A stretch of DNA of 64,000 bases from Sphagnum compactum (taxonomy: Eukaryota > Bryophyta > Sphagnopsida > Sphagnales), in the NCBI GenBank assembly GCA_965153455.1, contig OZ234494.1, positions 11,284,001-11,348,000 of the forward strand, in the 5' to 3' direction. Of the stretch, positions 32,251 through 46,115 are shown piece after piece. Under the pieces are notes generated by a model. That model was not told where the DNA came from. It ran no database searches and saw nothing but the letters and a program-made list of their open reading frames with translations. How positions within the stretch are numbered: position 1 is the first letter of the stretch; every line of letters begins with the position of its first letter. The position numbers were made by a program, and so were the translations under genes.

Positions 32251-35200
32251 TAATTCTTTTTCTGACTTTTGTTTGTTGGAAATCATGTTGGGAAACAAAT
32301 GAGGATTGGGAAAATGAGTACCTATGTCATGTTAGTTCATCTCTAATCACCATCAATCATATTGACCCATGTAGTTGATGGCTCCCACTAGTGCCAATTG
32401 GCTAAGGGACACTTAATTAGGTGACCTTTATTTGGTCTCTCTTATTTGTTCATATCAATAAATTTGTAGCCACCATCAACAACCTCTTCAATCCAAAATT
32501 TGCCATTCTATTGGTGCATTCACACTCGATGTTAAGTCAGTGTTAAATGAAAATCTAGATGGCATCCTAGGTGGCACCCCGTGTTAAATGGGCGATAGCT
32601 TAATGTTAAGTGAAAGTTAGTTTAACATAAAAAATTTCATGATAACTAAGTTTAAGTCCTAAATGGCTAAGCATGGTGTTAGGGGACTCAACATTATAGT
32701 CCCTATCCACAAATTCCTTTAGGGATGCATCCATTTTAGATTTTAGGGACTTTTGAAAATAATAATTTGCCAACTAAATATGATTAAATGGCTATTCGGC
32801 CAATATGGTTGCAAGGGGACCACATGTAAAGAGATGTTGTCGACAGGATGAAGTGCAATTTCTTAAGAAAATTAATGGGTTAAAAACAAAATTGCTGAAA
32901 AAATATATTGCTAGGTGGTTCCTTTTGACCCTATAGAAGTGTGCTTACAAAACTTCACACCAATTTCACTTTAAAGGAAAAAAAATACATGCCATTATCT
33001 TGGGTTGATAAACAAGATTACCCTATGAACTAAACACAACAATGGATGACCTCAAAATATACTAATGTTGCAAATGGTTATAAATTCAACCTCCAAATGA
33101 AGCAATGCCCATAATGTCAAGAAAAAGGGTTTCGGTCACACTAGCTCCATGTAACATTCAAGTTTTTCAACTTATTCCAAACTCCATGCTTCCCTTTTGC
33201 TCAAAGCCTTAGTTATACCATGTGAATTACTTTATATTGAAATGCAACTAATTTAGGTTCTTGAAATTGTGAGTACCTGCAAGCTTCACATGCCTTAAGT
33301 ATGACTTATTAAGATCCATGTTAAGGACTTAATTTACCTTTAAACCCTTGAACCCATGGGCTCACCATTTGGGTGAAAATGTGTTTTAATGGTCATGAAG
33401 TCAACAAAGACATAAAACAAAACATGTAGGTGTGATCTTGTCCAGGTTTAACCGCATCAACGACTCAACGTTGCAACTTGCAACTAGGGAGACAATAGAG
33501 ATGATCCTAATTCTTAATGGCATGTTTTATGACATTAAGAATCAAATGTCGTGCATACCAAATGTTCTCATTAAATGAGTAGCCTACATGTTTATGCTCC
33601 AGGACTCAAAACTAGAACCATGGCTCCCACAACTTACCATATCACAGTTAGTGATACAAGTTTCTTACGATATGGTTTATGGAATAAGTCATATTGTCAT
33701 GAATTGTGAGTCTTAGGGAGCAAATTTTTGTTTTCAAACACAATATCAAACACTGAAACTTGAAGTTATGCATTGAAAATAATTAACATGAAATACACTT
33801 TGCATACTTACTTCATATGACATCAACAACCTTTTCCTAGCCTTTGGAAGACTTAATAAAAAAAACTCAAGTTTGAATTTGAATAAACTCGAGCTTTTTC
33901 TTTTTGGTGGAGTTGTATATGAAAGGTTGAAGGGAACAAGTGAAAATGTTGATTACCCTCCAAGATGGTCATGACCAAATGGTCCCCTTGTGCAACCCAT
34001 GGGAGAAACATGCAATCTTTGGTGTGTGATTAAGAAGTTGTCCACACATTGATGAACCTAGTTTCAGTGATATGGATAATCTAAGATGGGCAACAATATC
34101 CATAATTTTAAAAATATCATGCTCAAGTACTTTGAGATTTAAGCACTAGTTTGAAAAACATATTGTCATTTCAACATTTTAATTTGTAACATTTGACATT
34201 AAAAATATTTGGGCACCCAATTAATTTTTTTTTCAAATTTGACAAGTGTGTTAGGTATCATTTTATGCTCATAAATCTTTTGATGACTTGGTTTATTCAA
34301 AGAACATACTTTATTTTATTTGTGGTTAAAATATGGAGCAATTTGAATAAATATTGTTAGTCCTATTGAGTTCATTTCGATAAAATTATGCAGTGAGACA
34401 CAGTTCCTAAGTCATCTTTTAGGACATTTAAGGACATGTTTTAATCATCCAAATCACAAAAGGTCACTACCAAATCAAAACATATGTGAATATCTAATAA
34501 AAAAAAATCTACCAAATAAATTATTTCGTAAATGTAGTGGTCATTCAAAGTAGTGTTTTGACAATGATTTTGGGTTGAGACAATCATGTTGTGTACCCCA
34601 ACTGTGTACCCACCTTACCTTTGTCATTCTTTGGTGGCATAATGGAATGTTGGCACTTCACAAGACTAGATTTGCATGTGTTAATTGACATTTCACCCCA
34701 ATGAGGAATTTCATGTAATGTCCATTGTCAAAATTGGTATCATGGTGATTGGATTTGTAAAGTTGTAGAACAATTTGTATTATATCTTTAATACTCATTC
34801 CAAATTCTTGTAATGCTCATATAGCTCCATGATTGCTAATGAATTTAGTTACATTGTGTTTGATGATGTGTCAAAATTTCTTTTCTAATGACCTCATGAT
34901 CATTGCCCTTTTCACCACTCCAATTAGATGATTTTGATTGTAGAGTTCAAAGATTTGGTCACAAAGTGCAAAATTCTTCAAATCATTTCCAATGAACGGA
35001 TCTCATGAAACATGCAAGGAATGGCATAGTTGCACATCTTCATTGGCAATGAATTATTTCCTTGTTTTCCCTCTTGTTGGCATTGAGTCCGTTTTTGCAA
35101 CTATTGGTGATATTAATAGATCCCCTTTAGAAAACTGCATGTGGGTGGCTAATGTTAACAAAATCACTAAATGAGATCATGGCTACTTTTGGTATCATGT

Positions 35201-38200
35201 AGAAAAATGGAGGGCAAGAAAAGAAATTTTCTAAGAATTTTTAAATCAGAGTTTTTGTTGGGGTTGCGAAAACAACATCAACAGTGATATGCATTGGTGG
35301 GCATTCTATTGTTATGATGGAGATGGCATAATTAGAAGTTGCTTTCAAAAGCCATTGGGCTTGATGTGAAAATGTAATATGGTGGTGGTTGTAAGGTCAA
35401 ATCCCACCACTTGTAAATCCAATGGTATGCATGAGATGTCAGTAAAGTTTACCACTTGTTATGAGCACAACATTATTGGAATAGAACATTCAAACTAGGG
35501 GTTTTGTAAACTTTGTGAAAAGCTTTTATGGTAGTTACAAATTTGAATTACAATTTGCATGAATTTCATTACAAAATTAAGGAAATTTTTATTGAATTGT
35601 GCCCATATTTGGCTATAATGATCCCTTACTATTCACCACCTAGGCCAATCATTATCATTGGAATGTAACATATTTATAGGACCAAAGTTTCATGTTAAGT
35701 GCAATATTTCATTTGGAAAATATAATTTACATGCCATTTCATTGCTATTGGTGAAATTGCTCTAAGAATAAACACAATTGGTGTGGATTCTTACTTCTTA
35801 CTAAAAATGAAAGCAAGGCATGTTACCTCAACCCAACACTTCATACTTGGTTGGCCATATACATACACCCATTGTCATTAAGTTCAACATCAACATAAGC
35901 TTGCCACCCAAGACTATAGTAGTTGGTGAAAAATCTAAGCTCCAATAATCAAAGCCCATTTTTCAACTTGGGCATAGATTTGTTTTTTGGCAAAATTTCA
36001 TCAAAGTGCAACCAAAAAAATGGAGTGACTTTCACAAAATAAAAATAAAAATTAAAAGAAAATTTGCTAAACTAAATTCTTTAAGAATGAGTAATTGCTT
36101 GCTTGTTCACTCAAATGATGATGAGTGTCACAAAACAGGATAATACTTAAAGTTAGAATTTGCCAAATGGTTTTATATGGATGGGGTGGTCACTAAAAAT
36201 TCAATCCATGTAGGAGTGGCATCACCAAAAGGTTGTTATCCATGGCCATTAAGTTATTCTTGTTTAGTGCAATTTGGGTGCAGTCATAATCAAATGAGCC
36301 AAAAAGCACATCAGGTGACCACCTAAATTCTATCAAAATTGTAATTTTGTTAGATATATTTTTGTGATGCCACTTTAATGCCATGTTAACCATGGAATGT
36401 TGTGATAAATGATTAATATGAATGTCGAAGACTTCAAAAAAAAATACGAAAAAAATTATTTTGGGTTTTGGTTTTAATAAAGGACCTTTGAACTTGAGCA
36501 ACAGTTGCATCACAAGGAGTCAATTTTATAAATTATTAAGCTAAAAAATCTTTTTATAAAATAATTTTGATGAGAAAAAAATTGAGATGATGTTAATTGA
36601 TTATCCACATTAAAAAAATATTCACAATTCGAAAGTTGTGAAATTCAAAATTTTCAAAAATTTAAAATCCATTAAACAAAAATTTAAAATTTCAAGAGTC
36701 CTTTACCACATGTAAATGGGGTGTAATGTACATGACATCTAAAACAAAGTTATAGTTTATGAAACAAGAAAATAAAACATTATACAATTCACATATTTTC
36801 ATACAATTTGAAATTAAAATAATTTTTTAAACGAAACGTAAAATTTGGTAGAATCTATACACTTTTAAAAACTTCTTAGTTATTCATCAAAAGTTAATAC
36901 AAAAAATGTGATGTATTTAGAAAAATATATGTATTTTTAGTAACATATTGCAAAAGCTTTCATCCCAAAAGTCATTTATGTGAGAAAGTGAAAATGACCA
37001 TAGAAAGGACTATAATCCTTGAACCCTTTATCATTGTTGGTTCATTTGATTGTGATCGCACCCATTTAGGTTGTTGGATTCACCAAAAAAATTCAATCCT
37101 ACAATGGATGTTTGCCACCATGTATTAGACTTAATGAGGATTTAGGAATTGAGAGTGGCAAGAATGGAGGTTGCATAACACATTAGCAATTAAGTCCACT
37201 GTCCCTGATGAAGTTTTTTCAAAAGAGTGATGCTTTAGAAATTGAATATGAACTTTGAAGGTGGATCATGGAAAGCTAAGCTTGCAAAAGATTTATCTTT
37301 TTTGGATGATTGAAGGTTCTACAATCCAAGGAAGACAAGCAATCCCATTATCACTAGCCTTGCTTACATCATTAATTACTTTGACAAATACTACAAATTT
37401 GTATTTGTGTTTAATGTTTAATCCTTATTTTTAGTTCAATCCAATTAATGATATAACTTTGCTTATGTATGTAATTCAATTTGCAATATTTTAAATTCAA
37501 TCTTGAAATTCAATTTTAATCCCCATTTTTAGTTCAATATGAAAATTGACTTCATTATGGTGGGCCATCATAATGTAACAAACAATTAGCTTAATCCACT
37601 ATTTAATAATCTACCTCTACAATGATGTTGTAATGATGTTGTAGTTTGTAACCATGAATCTTTGTTTTGTGTATGGAGGCTTTTGAGGGTTTATGATATA
37701 AACGAAGTTCCTAACATTGATGATTTTGCCAAGTAAAGCCAATTTTTTGTCCCCATGATTATTTTTAACCTCTATAAATTTTTTTCTTAGTTCCCATGTG
37801 CACATTTGGTTATGCAAATTTTGGAAGAATGTAAAATCAATTTTTATTTGTAGGAGCATGAGAATGCATTATTGCCTATATCACTTTTTTTGTGAGAACA
37901 ATGTTGTGACAAATCTAGATTTGGAACAACCTAGATAGCCTATAGGGAGGTCAATCAGGGGGGGTTGTAGTTAGAGTAGGTGAGCCTACGGGGTTAGTTG
38001 ATTAAAAATTAAAACTCGTAATTCACCACAATGAGGCTATTAAATGCTTCACTTGTAATACACACTCACAAGTCTCGACCTTTGGGCCACATCTTTTTAA
38101 GTATCTAGGTTTTTCTTCCAAGTATTTGAGTGTTTTTCAAATTGATTTTGAACATTGACTTGTGATTTGTCAATCGGCTTGCTATTAATTCTTGGAAGTT

Positions 38201-38700
38201 GGGTGTTTGATCATTTTTCTGTTCAACCATATTCTTGATTTGCTTTGTCATGGGCCCATTGAAACTCCTAATAAACTTTCAATACAAGGCCTATTTGGGT
38301 TTAGGCTTCCACCTTTTAATCCCCTTGGGCCTAAACCTTCTCCTCTTGAGGTTTTTTTGGCTAAATAAGATTCCCCCTTTAAAGCATTCAATGTAAGAGC
38401 TCTTGATCTCAACCATATTTCATCAAGCAAGAATGCTTTTGTGAATGCCATTGATTTGGAATAGGAGCCCATGAAACTCAAAAAACTTCTTTGAAAAATT
38501 AACAAATGTATGAACTTGGTAGGAAATTTGAAGATTTTTAGGTAGCATTTTTACCATGGGTTTTCACTCAATGAGGTGCCTAATTTGCATTACTATAGAT
38601 GGTGAATAAAGAAATGATTAATTTCAAAACTTGATTCATTATTGATGGTTGTAGCATTACAAGACATTGTGTCCATTTCAACTGGACCTAAAAATAAGTG
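32251..38700. other. Long AT-rich region, no gene supported
   Basis: Only short ORFs, none with a recognisable domain. It is probably old transposon debris, but no protein motif could be read with confidence. Confidence 0.5.
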
Positions 38701-38759
38701 TTTTTGTTTATGACATTGATAAGTATTTTTAATCACATGAATCGATAAATAGTGACAAA

Positions 38760-39180
38760 GGACATTAACATGCCATGTGCCATCATGGTTTTGTGACTAT
38801 AGTCAATATAACAATTTTTTAGTTTTTGTGGTAAAATATTTCATTATTCTTCAATTTGCATTGATATATATTTGTGATATGGATTGAGTTAGTTGAAAAT
38901 ACCATTAACATTTGCAACTAACAACAATTCAATCTCCCATGATAATGACATGGCATGCCATGTGACAATAAAATGTTATGACTATGGTCAACATCATGAG
39001 TCATGATATTAATTTTTATGGAATCTCATATATTAGTTAGTTAAAAGAACCATTGATTTTTGTGATTAACAATAACTTCCCATATTGATGATGATATGGC
39101 AATGTGCCATGTGTCGACTAGGTGTCGCAACTATACTCAACATTATGACATACATGCAACTATTAAATGAATGTTGTAAT
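38760..39180. repeat. Three degenerate copies of a 150-190 bp unit
   Basis: TGCCATGTG lies at 38771, 38957 and 39104, each followed by a TGACTATAGTCAA-like or CAACTATACTCAA segment and later TTAGTTAGTTAA-type words. Strongly diverged. Confidence 0.5.
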
Positions 39181-39249
39181 TATACGTCATTAATTAGCTA
39201 ATGGAAGACTCACACATGGCATCATAGATATTGTAAATGAGAATGTAGC

Positions 39250-40095
39250 ATAAGTAGCCCCTGGGTAGACCCTTAGGTAGGTCCTTATGTAGGGGTGCAA
39301 ACGGGATAATATGAGCCACACTTGTTTGTTTTTTGATTGCTTTTGTGACTGCTTAGTGGGAAATATTCTTGAAAAGTCTTTGAAAAAGTCTTTTAAAATT
39401 TTTAAAAAAATCTTCATATTATTTTATTTAAATTTATGTTAAAATTTTGGCAAAAAGTGTCATTTAAAAAAAAATCACATCCATTTACAAGTCCTAAATT
39501 TACTGCTTAAAAGCAAATGTTATAATGCTTAATGAATGCTTTTGTTAACTTTTTATTCATTGGATGAATTTCAAATTAAGTCACATGTTCCCATGATATG
39601 TTAAAAATACAACTATATAAACAAATTTTACAATTTCAATATCAAGTTAAATTACAACTTTAAAACAGAAAAAACCAAATAAACGTTACACATGTTATGG
39701 TACATGTTATTGTGATTGCACCTGTAACATAAATAACTTAATCAGCCCCTAGGTAAACCCTTTTATGTAAGCCCTAGTTATGTAACTTAGGTAACCTTTA
39801 GTAGGTGCTTAAATAGCCTAGGTAGTTTAAGGTAGGTGGAATAAGTCATTTAAGTAGGTTATAAAAAGTGTTTATTATTATGTGGTTACATTTTATGTTA
39901 CACAAAAAAATTGGTGCAATGGTAAGGACTTTGCCCCTCAAATACATGGAAGTGAGAGGTTTAAATCTTCATTTTTGTAATTTCTTTACCTTAGTTTAGG
40001 CTAGGTAGGTTAGGTTGCCTAGCCTCTAAGTTGCCTAATCTAGGTGGCCTAGGCTACCAAGCCTAAATAACATAGGTTAGCTTAGTTAGCCTAGG
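39250..40095 (+). mobile_element. SINE-like element (copy 2) inside TAGG-rich DNA
   Basis: A Pol III-type split promoter is visible: A box TGGTGCAATGG (39912-39922) and B box GGTTTAAATCT (39958-39968), 46 bp apart, as in tRNA-derived SINEs. A run of A lies just before and T-rich DNA after. The head is flanked by TAGG-rich DNA at about 39255-39295, 39735-39850 and 39995-40095. A direct repeat, AGCCCCT.GGTA.ACCCTT, occurs at about 39256 and 39743. A worn second head at 6900 also lies beside TAGG-rich DNA. Element ends and target duplications were not resolved. Confidence 0.5.
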
Positions 40096-41662
40096 TTTTG
40101 ACATGCAATAGATACCATGTTTTGTGGTAGCGAATTGACCCAAACATTTACATATTTATCAACCCCTAACATCCAATAAGAAGTTAACAAATGGATTTTA
40201 CACCCCATTCACTTTTGGTCATGTGTGACTCATAATTGAACATGTGCAAATGGTTTTTTGACACATGTCATTTTTACATGAAGGCATCCTTTATAACACT
40301 TAAACATGTAAAATGAATAGGTTGACATGGCATCCACATCACTTTACATTTTGCACAGCACACTATGGAAATTTATTATATGAAATTCTAATATTATCAC
40401 AAAATAAGAAAATATTAGTCGATAATACAACTAACCTTTGTAAATAAATGCCACCATATTGTCCTCTGCAACTAGGTGGGTGAATTGACATGGGTATAAC
40501 AATTCATAAGTCATCAATCATAATATATGTCCTTTGCAATTGATATTTAGTCACAAATGGAAGTCACAAAACCAAAAATGTGTTGCAATGTAAGAAAGTG
40601 CAAAGTTGAATCTACTTCACCAAAGCTAGGGGTGAAGGTTATAGAATTTTATCTGTTGTGTTCTGTTGTTCCTTTGATGTTCTTTGAACTACATCAATCT
40701 TCTTCCTCGGGTGTTAATCTCCTCTTTTTGGTGTATTATCCTAGTAATGTCAATCCTCTTTTTGGTTCACATGTTTTCCTAGCTATGTTGATCCTCTTTT
40801 TGGTGCATTGATCCTCTTCTCCATAGGTCCTCCTTCTCATTTTGATCGTGTTTATTGGTGCTCTCCCTGATTGTTCACCTTTTGGAAGTTCTCCAAGCTA
40901 CATCAATCCTCTCCTTGTGTTCAATCGGTCCTCCTAGTGGGGTTTTTCTAATGTTCTTTTGTCCAATCGATCTTCTTAGTGTTGTTTCCTTGGTGCTATC
41001 TATATTCATTTGATCTTGTTGGTGGTGATTCTTTGGTGTTCTTGGTCACCAAGCTCTTTTGGAGCTCTTTTAATCCTCTATTTCATTCATGTGAAGGTAG
41101 TAAACTTGTTGGTTGGCAGCCTTGTGCTATTTGGTGATTTTTTACCTATTGTTAAACCTCACATTGAAAGACTGTTTCGCATCCAAGATTCATGCCCATA
41201 TACTTGTATGGATTTGCTCACATGCCTATGTGAAAATTATGGTGAAACTTATTACTCATTTCCTTCATAGCTATTGGAGTCCAAGCTGCAACAAATTATG
41301 GTTTCGCACATTTTTCAACTACTTTTTGAGTTGTTCAATCCACTATTGACCCCACATCTGTTGCCTTCTTTAGTTTCTTTTCCTTCCTTTCCTTTCATCT
41401 ATCTTCTTTAATTTCTTTTGCAACTACCTTGTCCATGGTTTTTTTTTCACATGATATTTAAGGACTGATTAGATGTTATTACATGGGATTGGGAGTAATC
41501 AACTAATGGTTTTTTTCCTTTTGTCTGTCTTGTAGGTAAACAAGGCAACGAAAACAAGTTGTGCATAGACATGGACCCCTATGTTACGTTGGTGGAAAAG
41601 ATAAAGTTTCTTGCAACACATCAAGGCTATCACCCTAGGTTTACAACATCGAACTCCTCTAG
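40096..41662. other. Intergenic DNA with pyrimidine-rich short repeats
   Basis: CCTCTTTTTGGT at 40721, 40755 and 40793 marks a short degenerate repeat. No gene seen. The last part adjoins the transposase relic and may be its flank. Confidence 0.45.
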
Positions 41663-43018
41663 CTACTTTTCAATGTTAATAGGGCTATGACAAATATCTA
41701 CATAGTAATGTTGGTCATGTTTAGACCTGTTAAGAAGATCTTTAGTTGTTGATTGAGAAACCATTTCACCTATATGCAAAAATTTTATAACTACACATTT
41801 TTCTCCCCAATCTTGGTTATGATCAGCTTCATCATCTGTTGTGTTGTTTTCACTTCCTTGATCATTGATTGGCTTTGCAATGTATATCTGTGAAGGTTGA
41901 ATTTTGTTGTGCATTGCCTTGGGATTGAAAGGCCATATATTTATGGTCATAAATCCAAATTTGATTTTTTTTGTTATTGATTGTTCCAGAGCTTGATCTA
42001 CCCACCTAATCAATGTTATCTTATCTAGTTCCATATGATTGTTTCTAGACATGGCTGCATCTCTAACCTTTTCTAAATGTTGTTTTGAATGGCTTAAAAC
42101 AAAATATATTTAATGGTTGGAAAACTTGTGATGTGTGGGATGGTAAGGTGATCATGTTTAAGCCCATCTCTTATGCTTATGATATTACTTCTAAGGTAAC
42201 ATGATTGCCATGCCCATCTAGAATTATTAAGTGTCTATTGGTGAAGGGAGCTCAACCTATAACAAGTTTTTTAAAGAAAGAGAGAAATTCCTTAAACAAA
42301 AAAGAAGTCATCTATTTTTTACGTTGGCATGCAAGTCACTAGTTTGTAGAGTTTAATGTAGTCATCTTGTAGTTTTTTCCCTCTAAAGATGTAAAACCCT
42401 AGTAGAACAAACATGTAGCATTCACTGCATAGTTAACCATTCCTGGGATTTGAGGATGGTATTATAAACAATATTTGACCCTCTCTTAGTTAGAACTCTT
42501 GTTCCTGCTTGTCTACCAGCTTCAATTTTAGTTTCATCTATGTTCCATACATGATTTGGAATGTCATAACTATGTTAATTGTAGCATGCTTGTAGGTTAA
42601 TGTAAAAAAATTTGTAACTATTAAGTGTTAATGCTTTGCAAACCTCCAATTTTTCTACTTAACAAATGTTTCATTTTGGATGCTTGTGTTTGAACCAATA
42701 CCACCAACTATTACATGGTATCCCATCTCAAAACAGTGTAGGTTTTATCTGTGTTAGCTCTGTAACCTTCATCTTCAATTGTAATAGATCAATGGATAGT
42801 CCACATTCATGCATAACTAAAGTCCATTTAATCACTTCAACATCCTCTTTTCTTGTAAACACACCTTTTGGTCCCATCTATTTAAATCTTGTTTTTCCAT
42901 TTAGGTGATCAAAAAGTGAACTTAAAGGAATGTTCAATGCTTTGTTGGCCCTCCTTAATGAATATGTCCTTTTTTTACCAACATTCATTGTTGTTTCTAG
43001 TGCATCATCTGTCCACAT
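41663..43018 (-). pseudogene. Dead Jerky/Tigger-type (Tc1-mariner superfamily, DDE_1) transposase
   Basis: Read on the minus strand from about 43018. N-terminal part: MWTDDALE, YSLRRANKALNIPLSSL and DHLNGKTR (psq-type helix-turn-helix). DNA-binding part: ECGLSIDLLQLKMKVTELTQ and DGIPCNSWWYWFK. Catalytic part: HVWNIDETKIEAGRQAGTRV (first Asp), IVYNTI, then LIILDGHGNHVTLE (second Asp) and LPSHTSQVFQPLNIFCFKPF. The C-terminal end is an open frame at 42052-41663 (WVDQALEQ, NIWPFNPKAM). Several stop codons interrupt it, and a frameshift lies just before 42052. At the third catalytic site the family's Asp (QPLD) reads Asn (QPLN). The element is inactive. Terminal repeats were not found. Confidence 0.85.
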
Positions 43019-45130
43019 ACCTTTCATACATGTTGTAAATGCTCAATTCAATTGAATTGTTGGTGTTTTATTAGTTCATGCAAGCTTAGGGGGTGGATTT
43101 TCCTTATTTGTTAAGTGTAGGTCCAACATGTTGCTTTGTCACCTTTGAAGCATAGTTAAGTTCTTGGAGGTCCCTCCTGGTCCCAACCTCCAAGAAGTTA
43201 GTGGTGTACATTTTGGACCAATCAAGGGTATGCCTTTTTTTTCCTATACACAACCCAAGAAATGTAGTAAGTTTGGAAATTGGGCTAACGCATGTTCTAA
43301 TATATGTATCAAAAAATACATGAGAATGTACAAATTTGCAAAGTCTTCTCGAACTAAATCAACATCTTTTGTTGTTGTGCAAGTTGTTAGAAGAAATATA
43401 TAAGAATGATTTATGTAACCGAGTTGATCTATTGTTTTTAAAAATCTTTGTGATCCAACATTTCAGACTATAGATTATTGAATCGAACGATAATCTAAGT
43501 ATTTTTTGAGTCTTTAATTGTAGATCTAATCTATGATATATATATCTGAACCTTCTTCTACTTTCAAATCTGTTTTTTATAAATTGATTTGCTCCTCTAT
43601 ATGCTTTACTTTGATTTTCAGATCTAGTTTTTACAGAACTACTTGTGGAATTAGTGTTTCCCCTTCTACTTGCTATACTTTGATTTTCAGCTTTGGTTTC
43701 TTTAGATTTTCTTTCAAACTTGTTTTTTGCAAGAAGAGTTTCAAACTGACCTATCTTCCTCTACTTTCATTTGTAGATTTGTAGTTTTCAACATTATATC
43801 AATAGAACCCAAGAACTCTGAACATAGTTGCAGGTGAAAGCACATTAAGGTGTAACACTTTTAAGCACATATGGAAGTCCATAATTGCATAAATTAACAC
43901 TGCGAAAGTAGTGTGAAGGTAGGATACCTTGAATCACACATGTCGTTTTACAAGTTTTCAGTTGAAATTTATTATTATAACAATTGCAACCCTAATTTAC
44001 CTTATGGAAAACTTAAATTTGAAAGATGAGCTTCTAACTATTATTTTAATTCAATAAAAGACTTAATAAGAAAGAACCATAATTCAAGGTACATAGAAAA
44101 TTTTGGTCACCAAAACCTTTTCAAAATGTCCTCCTTGGTATCAATGTTATTACATCATATTACCATTGAGTCTTTTACTCATTAAAAAATATTATATGAA
44201 AGTGCATGGAGTCCATAGTGATTAATTATGGATTGTTACATATTTTTGGGTACTCCTTTAAAAGTCCATTATGTTATGACTATTCAAAAACTATCAATGA
44301 AATTTATACAATGTGATTATATTATATATAACATTATAATGTTGAGTCCTTTTTCATTTTAGTTGATTATATTTAATCATAGGACCAATTACAAATCCCA
44401 AAATCTTGCAAAAATTGCCTTGTGACAACATTTTATGAACAATATAGTGTGCTTACACCCTTGCAATTGTTTTTCTACTCTAGTTTTTAAAGATGACATA
44501 CTTAAAAAATATTGCAATGCAAAGATCGAACCAATATTTTGATTTCAACTTATGTGTAAACTTGATTTTGCACTAAGGCTTTTTGGAGGGAATAAAAAAT
44601 GCTTTATCATACGAGGAATCTAAAAGAGAGTTTCATTTGGAGGATTAATCAATGGAGTTTTTGGGAATACTCAAGGATTTGATGTCCTTCTAATTTTTGG
44701 GCACAATGTTTTTGTTCGGATTTAGGTTATATTTATGAACGGTTGCATGCCCTTCAATGTGATAGACAAGCCCCCCCATAACCAAATGTTTTCTTTGCAA
44801 ATTTTTGTTATTGCTTTTGTGAAACCAACCCTAATCCAACCATTGGCTTTGAAACGCCTTATGTTTTGCCCTTGATTTGTTTCAAAAGACACTTACAAAC
44901 AAACGCTCCATATTTGATAATAACATTAACCAGTCCTTTATTTTCAGTTTAATGCTTGAGGTTGTGCTATTACTTTCCCATGATCAAACGGATCATATAC
45001 ATAACGGCGTTCATTTTTAAAAAATACCAACCACTCCTACCCCCCAAAACCACACACTAAAATCAATATGCCATGTGAATAATTAAGAAAAACCCAACAA
45101 ATTTTTTAATACCAGGCATTAATTCGGTCA
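43019..45130. other. AT-rich intergenic DNA
   Basis: A degenerate repeat of about 69 bp around TACTTTGATTTTCAG (43607 and 43676) is visible. No gene seen. Confidence 0.45.
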
Positions 45131-45785
45131 TATGAACATTTTGGGGGTGTTTGGTTACTGGGTCTCTGTTTGGTGGGGCATGTTTACTCTACAAGGTTGC
45201 TGTAAATTTTTATCACTACTATTCACACAGCACAAGATACTTACAAGAGGACAAACTACTCTTGCTGGAGGCACATGGGCATGTGGGATTTATACAGCAC
45301 AAAAGCCATCCAAAGTTCCAATTTCATTGCAAGGACAACAAGCAATGGATTACTCTGTCTTCAATATGGGCCTCTAGGTGTATAGAAAGAAAATTGTATT
45401 CAAGCTGTAGATAGACAGACAGTTTTAATTAATTGCTTGCTGGAGTTTGAAGAGTCTCCAGATCTCATGTGAGTTTCAAGCCAAAAAGGTGGAAAAAGAG
45501 AGAGAGAGAGAGAGAGAGAGAGTGTGTGAGATATTACAGGCTAGAGATGGCTGTTTCCAATCTGGCTCTTGAAGGGCTTAGGCTTTGCTTATCCATAAGG
45601 GGTTAGGTAGTTGTGGCCAAAATGAATGGCCTTATGCAATTGCAGCTGTTTTCATTCAGCATTTTGCTTTGCTTTGCTTTGTGCCTCCCTGTGTTTGTTG
45701 TAACTTGCATCTTTTTTTGTCTAACCCTCTATTTCTCACTCTTTCACCATTGTCATAAATTCTACTCTTTCCAGTTCCTGAAGAA
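45131..45785. other. Less AT-rich stretch, unidentified, with (AG)n at 45497-45522
   Basis: Starts GGGGGTGTTTGGTTACTGGG, a word common at ends of plant MITEs, with no complementary end found. Composition from 45180 to 45680 resembles transcribed DNA. Overlapping ORFs of 80-87 residues show no domain. A non-coding transcript is possible but unsupported. Confidence 0.25.
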
Positions 45786-45789
45786 ATAA

Positions 45790-46115
45790 AACATTTGGGG
45801 TTCTATCAAATAACCAGTTGAGAATCACCAGTTAACCTGCTGGTTATACACCAGTTATAGGGTTATATATATATATAATTTTTTTTCTTTTTTCTTTTTT
45901 GTATTAGTGTTTAAAGACTGATAATTTACCTGGATGAAAATTGAGTCATCCAGGTAGGTTATCAATTTTTGAAATTTCAATACCAAGTGGTTATTAATTT
46001 AACTGATTATCCCACCAAAAAAATCAAGAACTGGCTGGTAGGTTATTATTAATAAGCAGCTTTGATAATGGAGTCCAAATTCAATAACCAGCCAACACTA
46101 CTGGTTTTTACCATG
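45790..46115. mobile_element. Foldback / MITE-like element
   Basis: Central hairpin: TGATAATTTACCTGGATGA (45919-45937) and TCATCCAGGTAGGTTATCA (45946-45964), 17 of 19 paired, 8 nt loop. Outward on both sides are further words in opposite orientation (TATCAAATAACCAG on the left; GGTTATT and GATAATGG on the right) and many AACCAG/CTGGTT words. No coding capacity. Confidence 0.5.

Noticed and set aside
45132-45414. Overlapping 81- and 87-residue ORFs
   Set aside because: Two frames equally open, no motif, no splice context.
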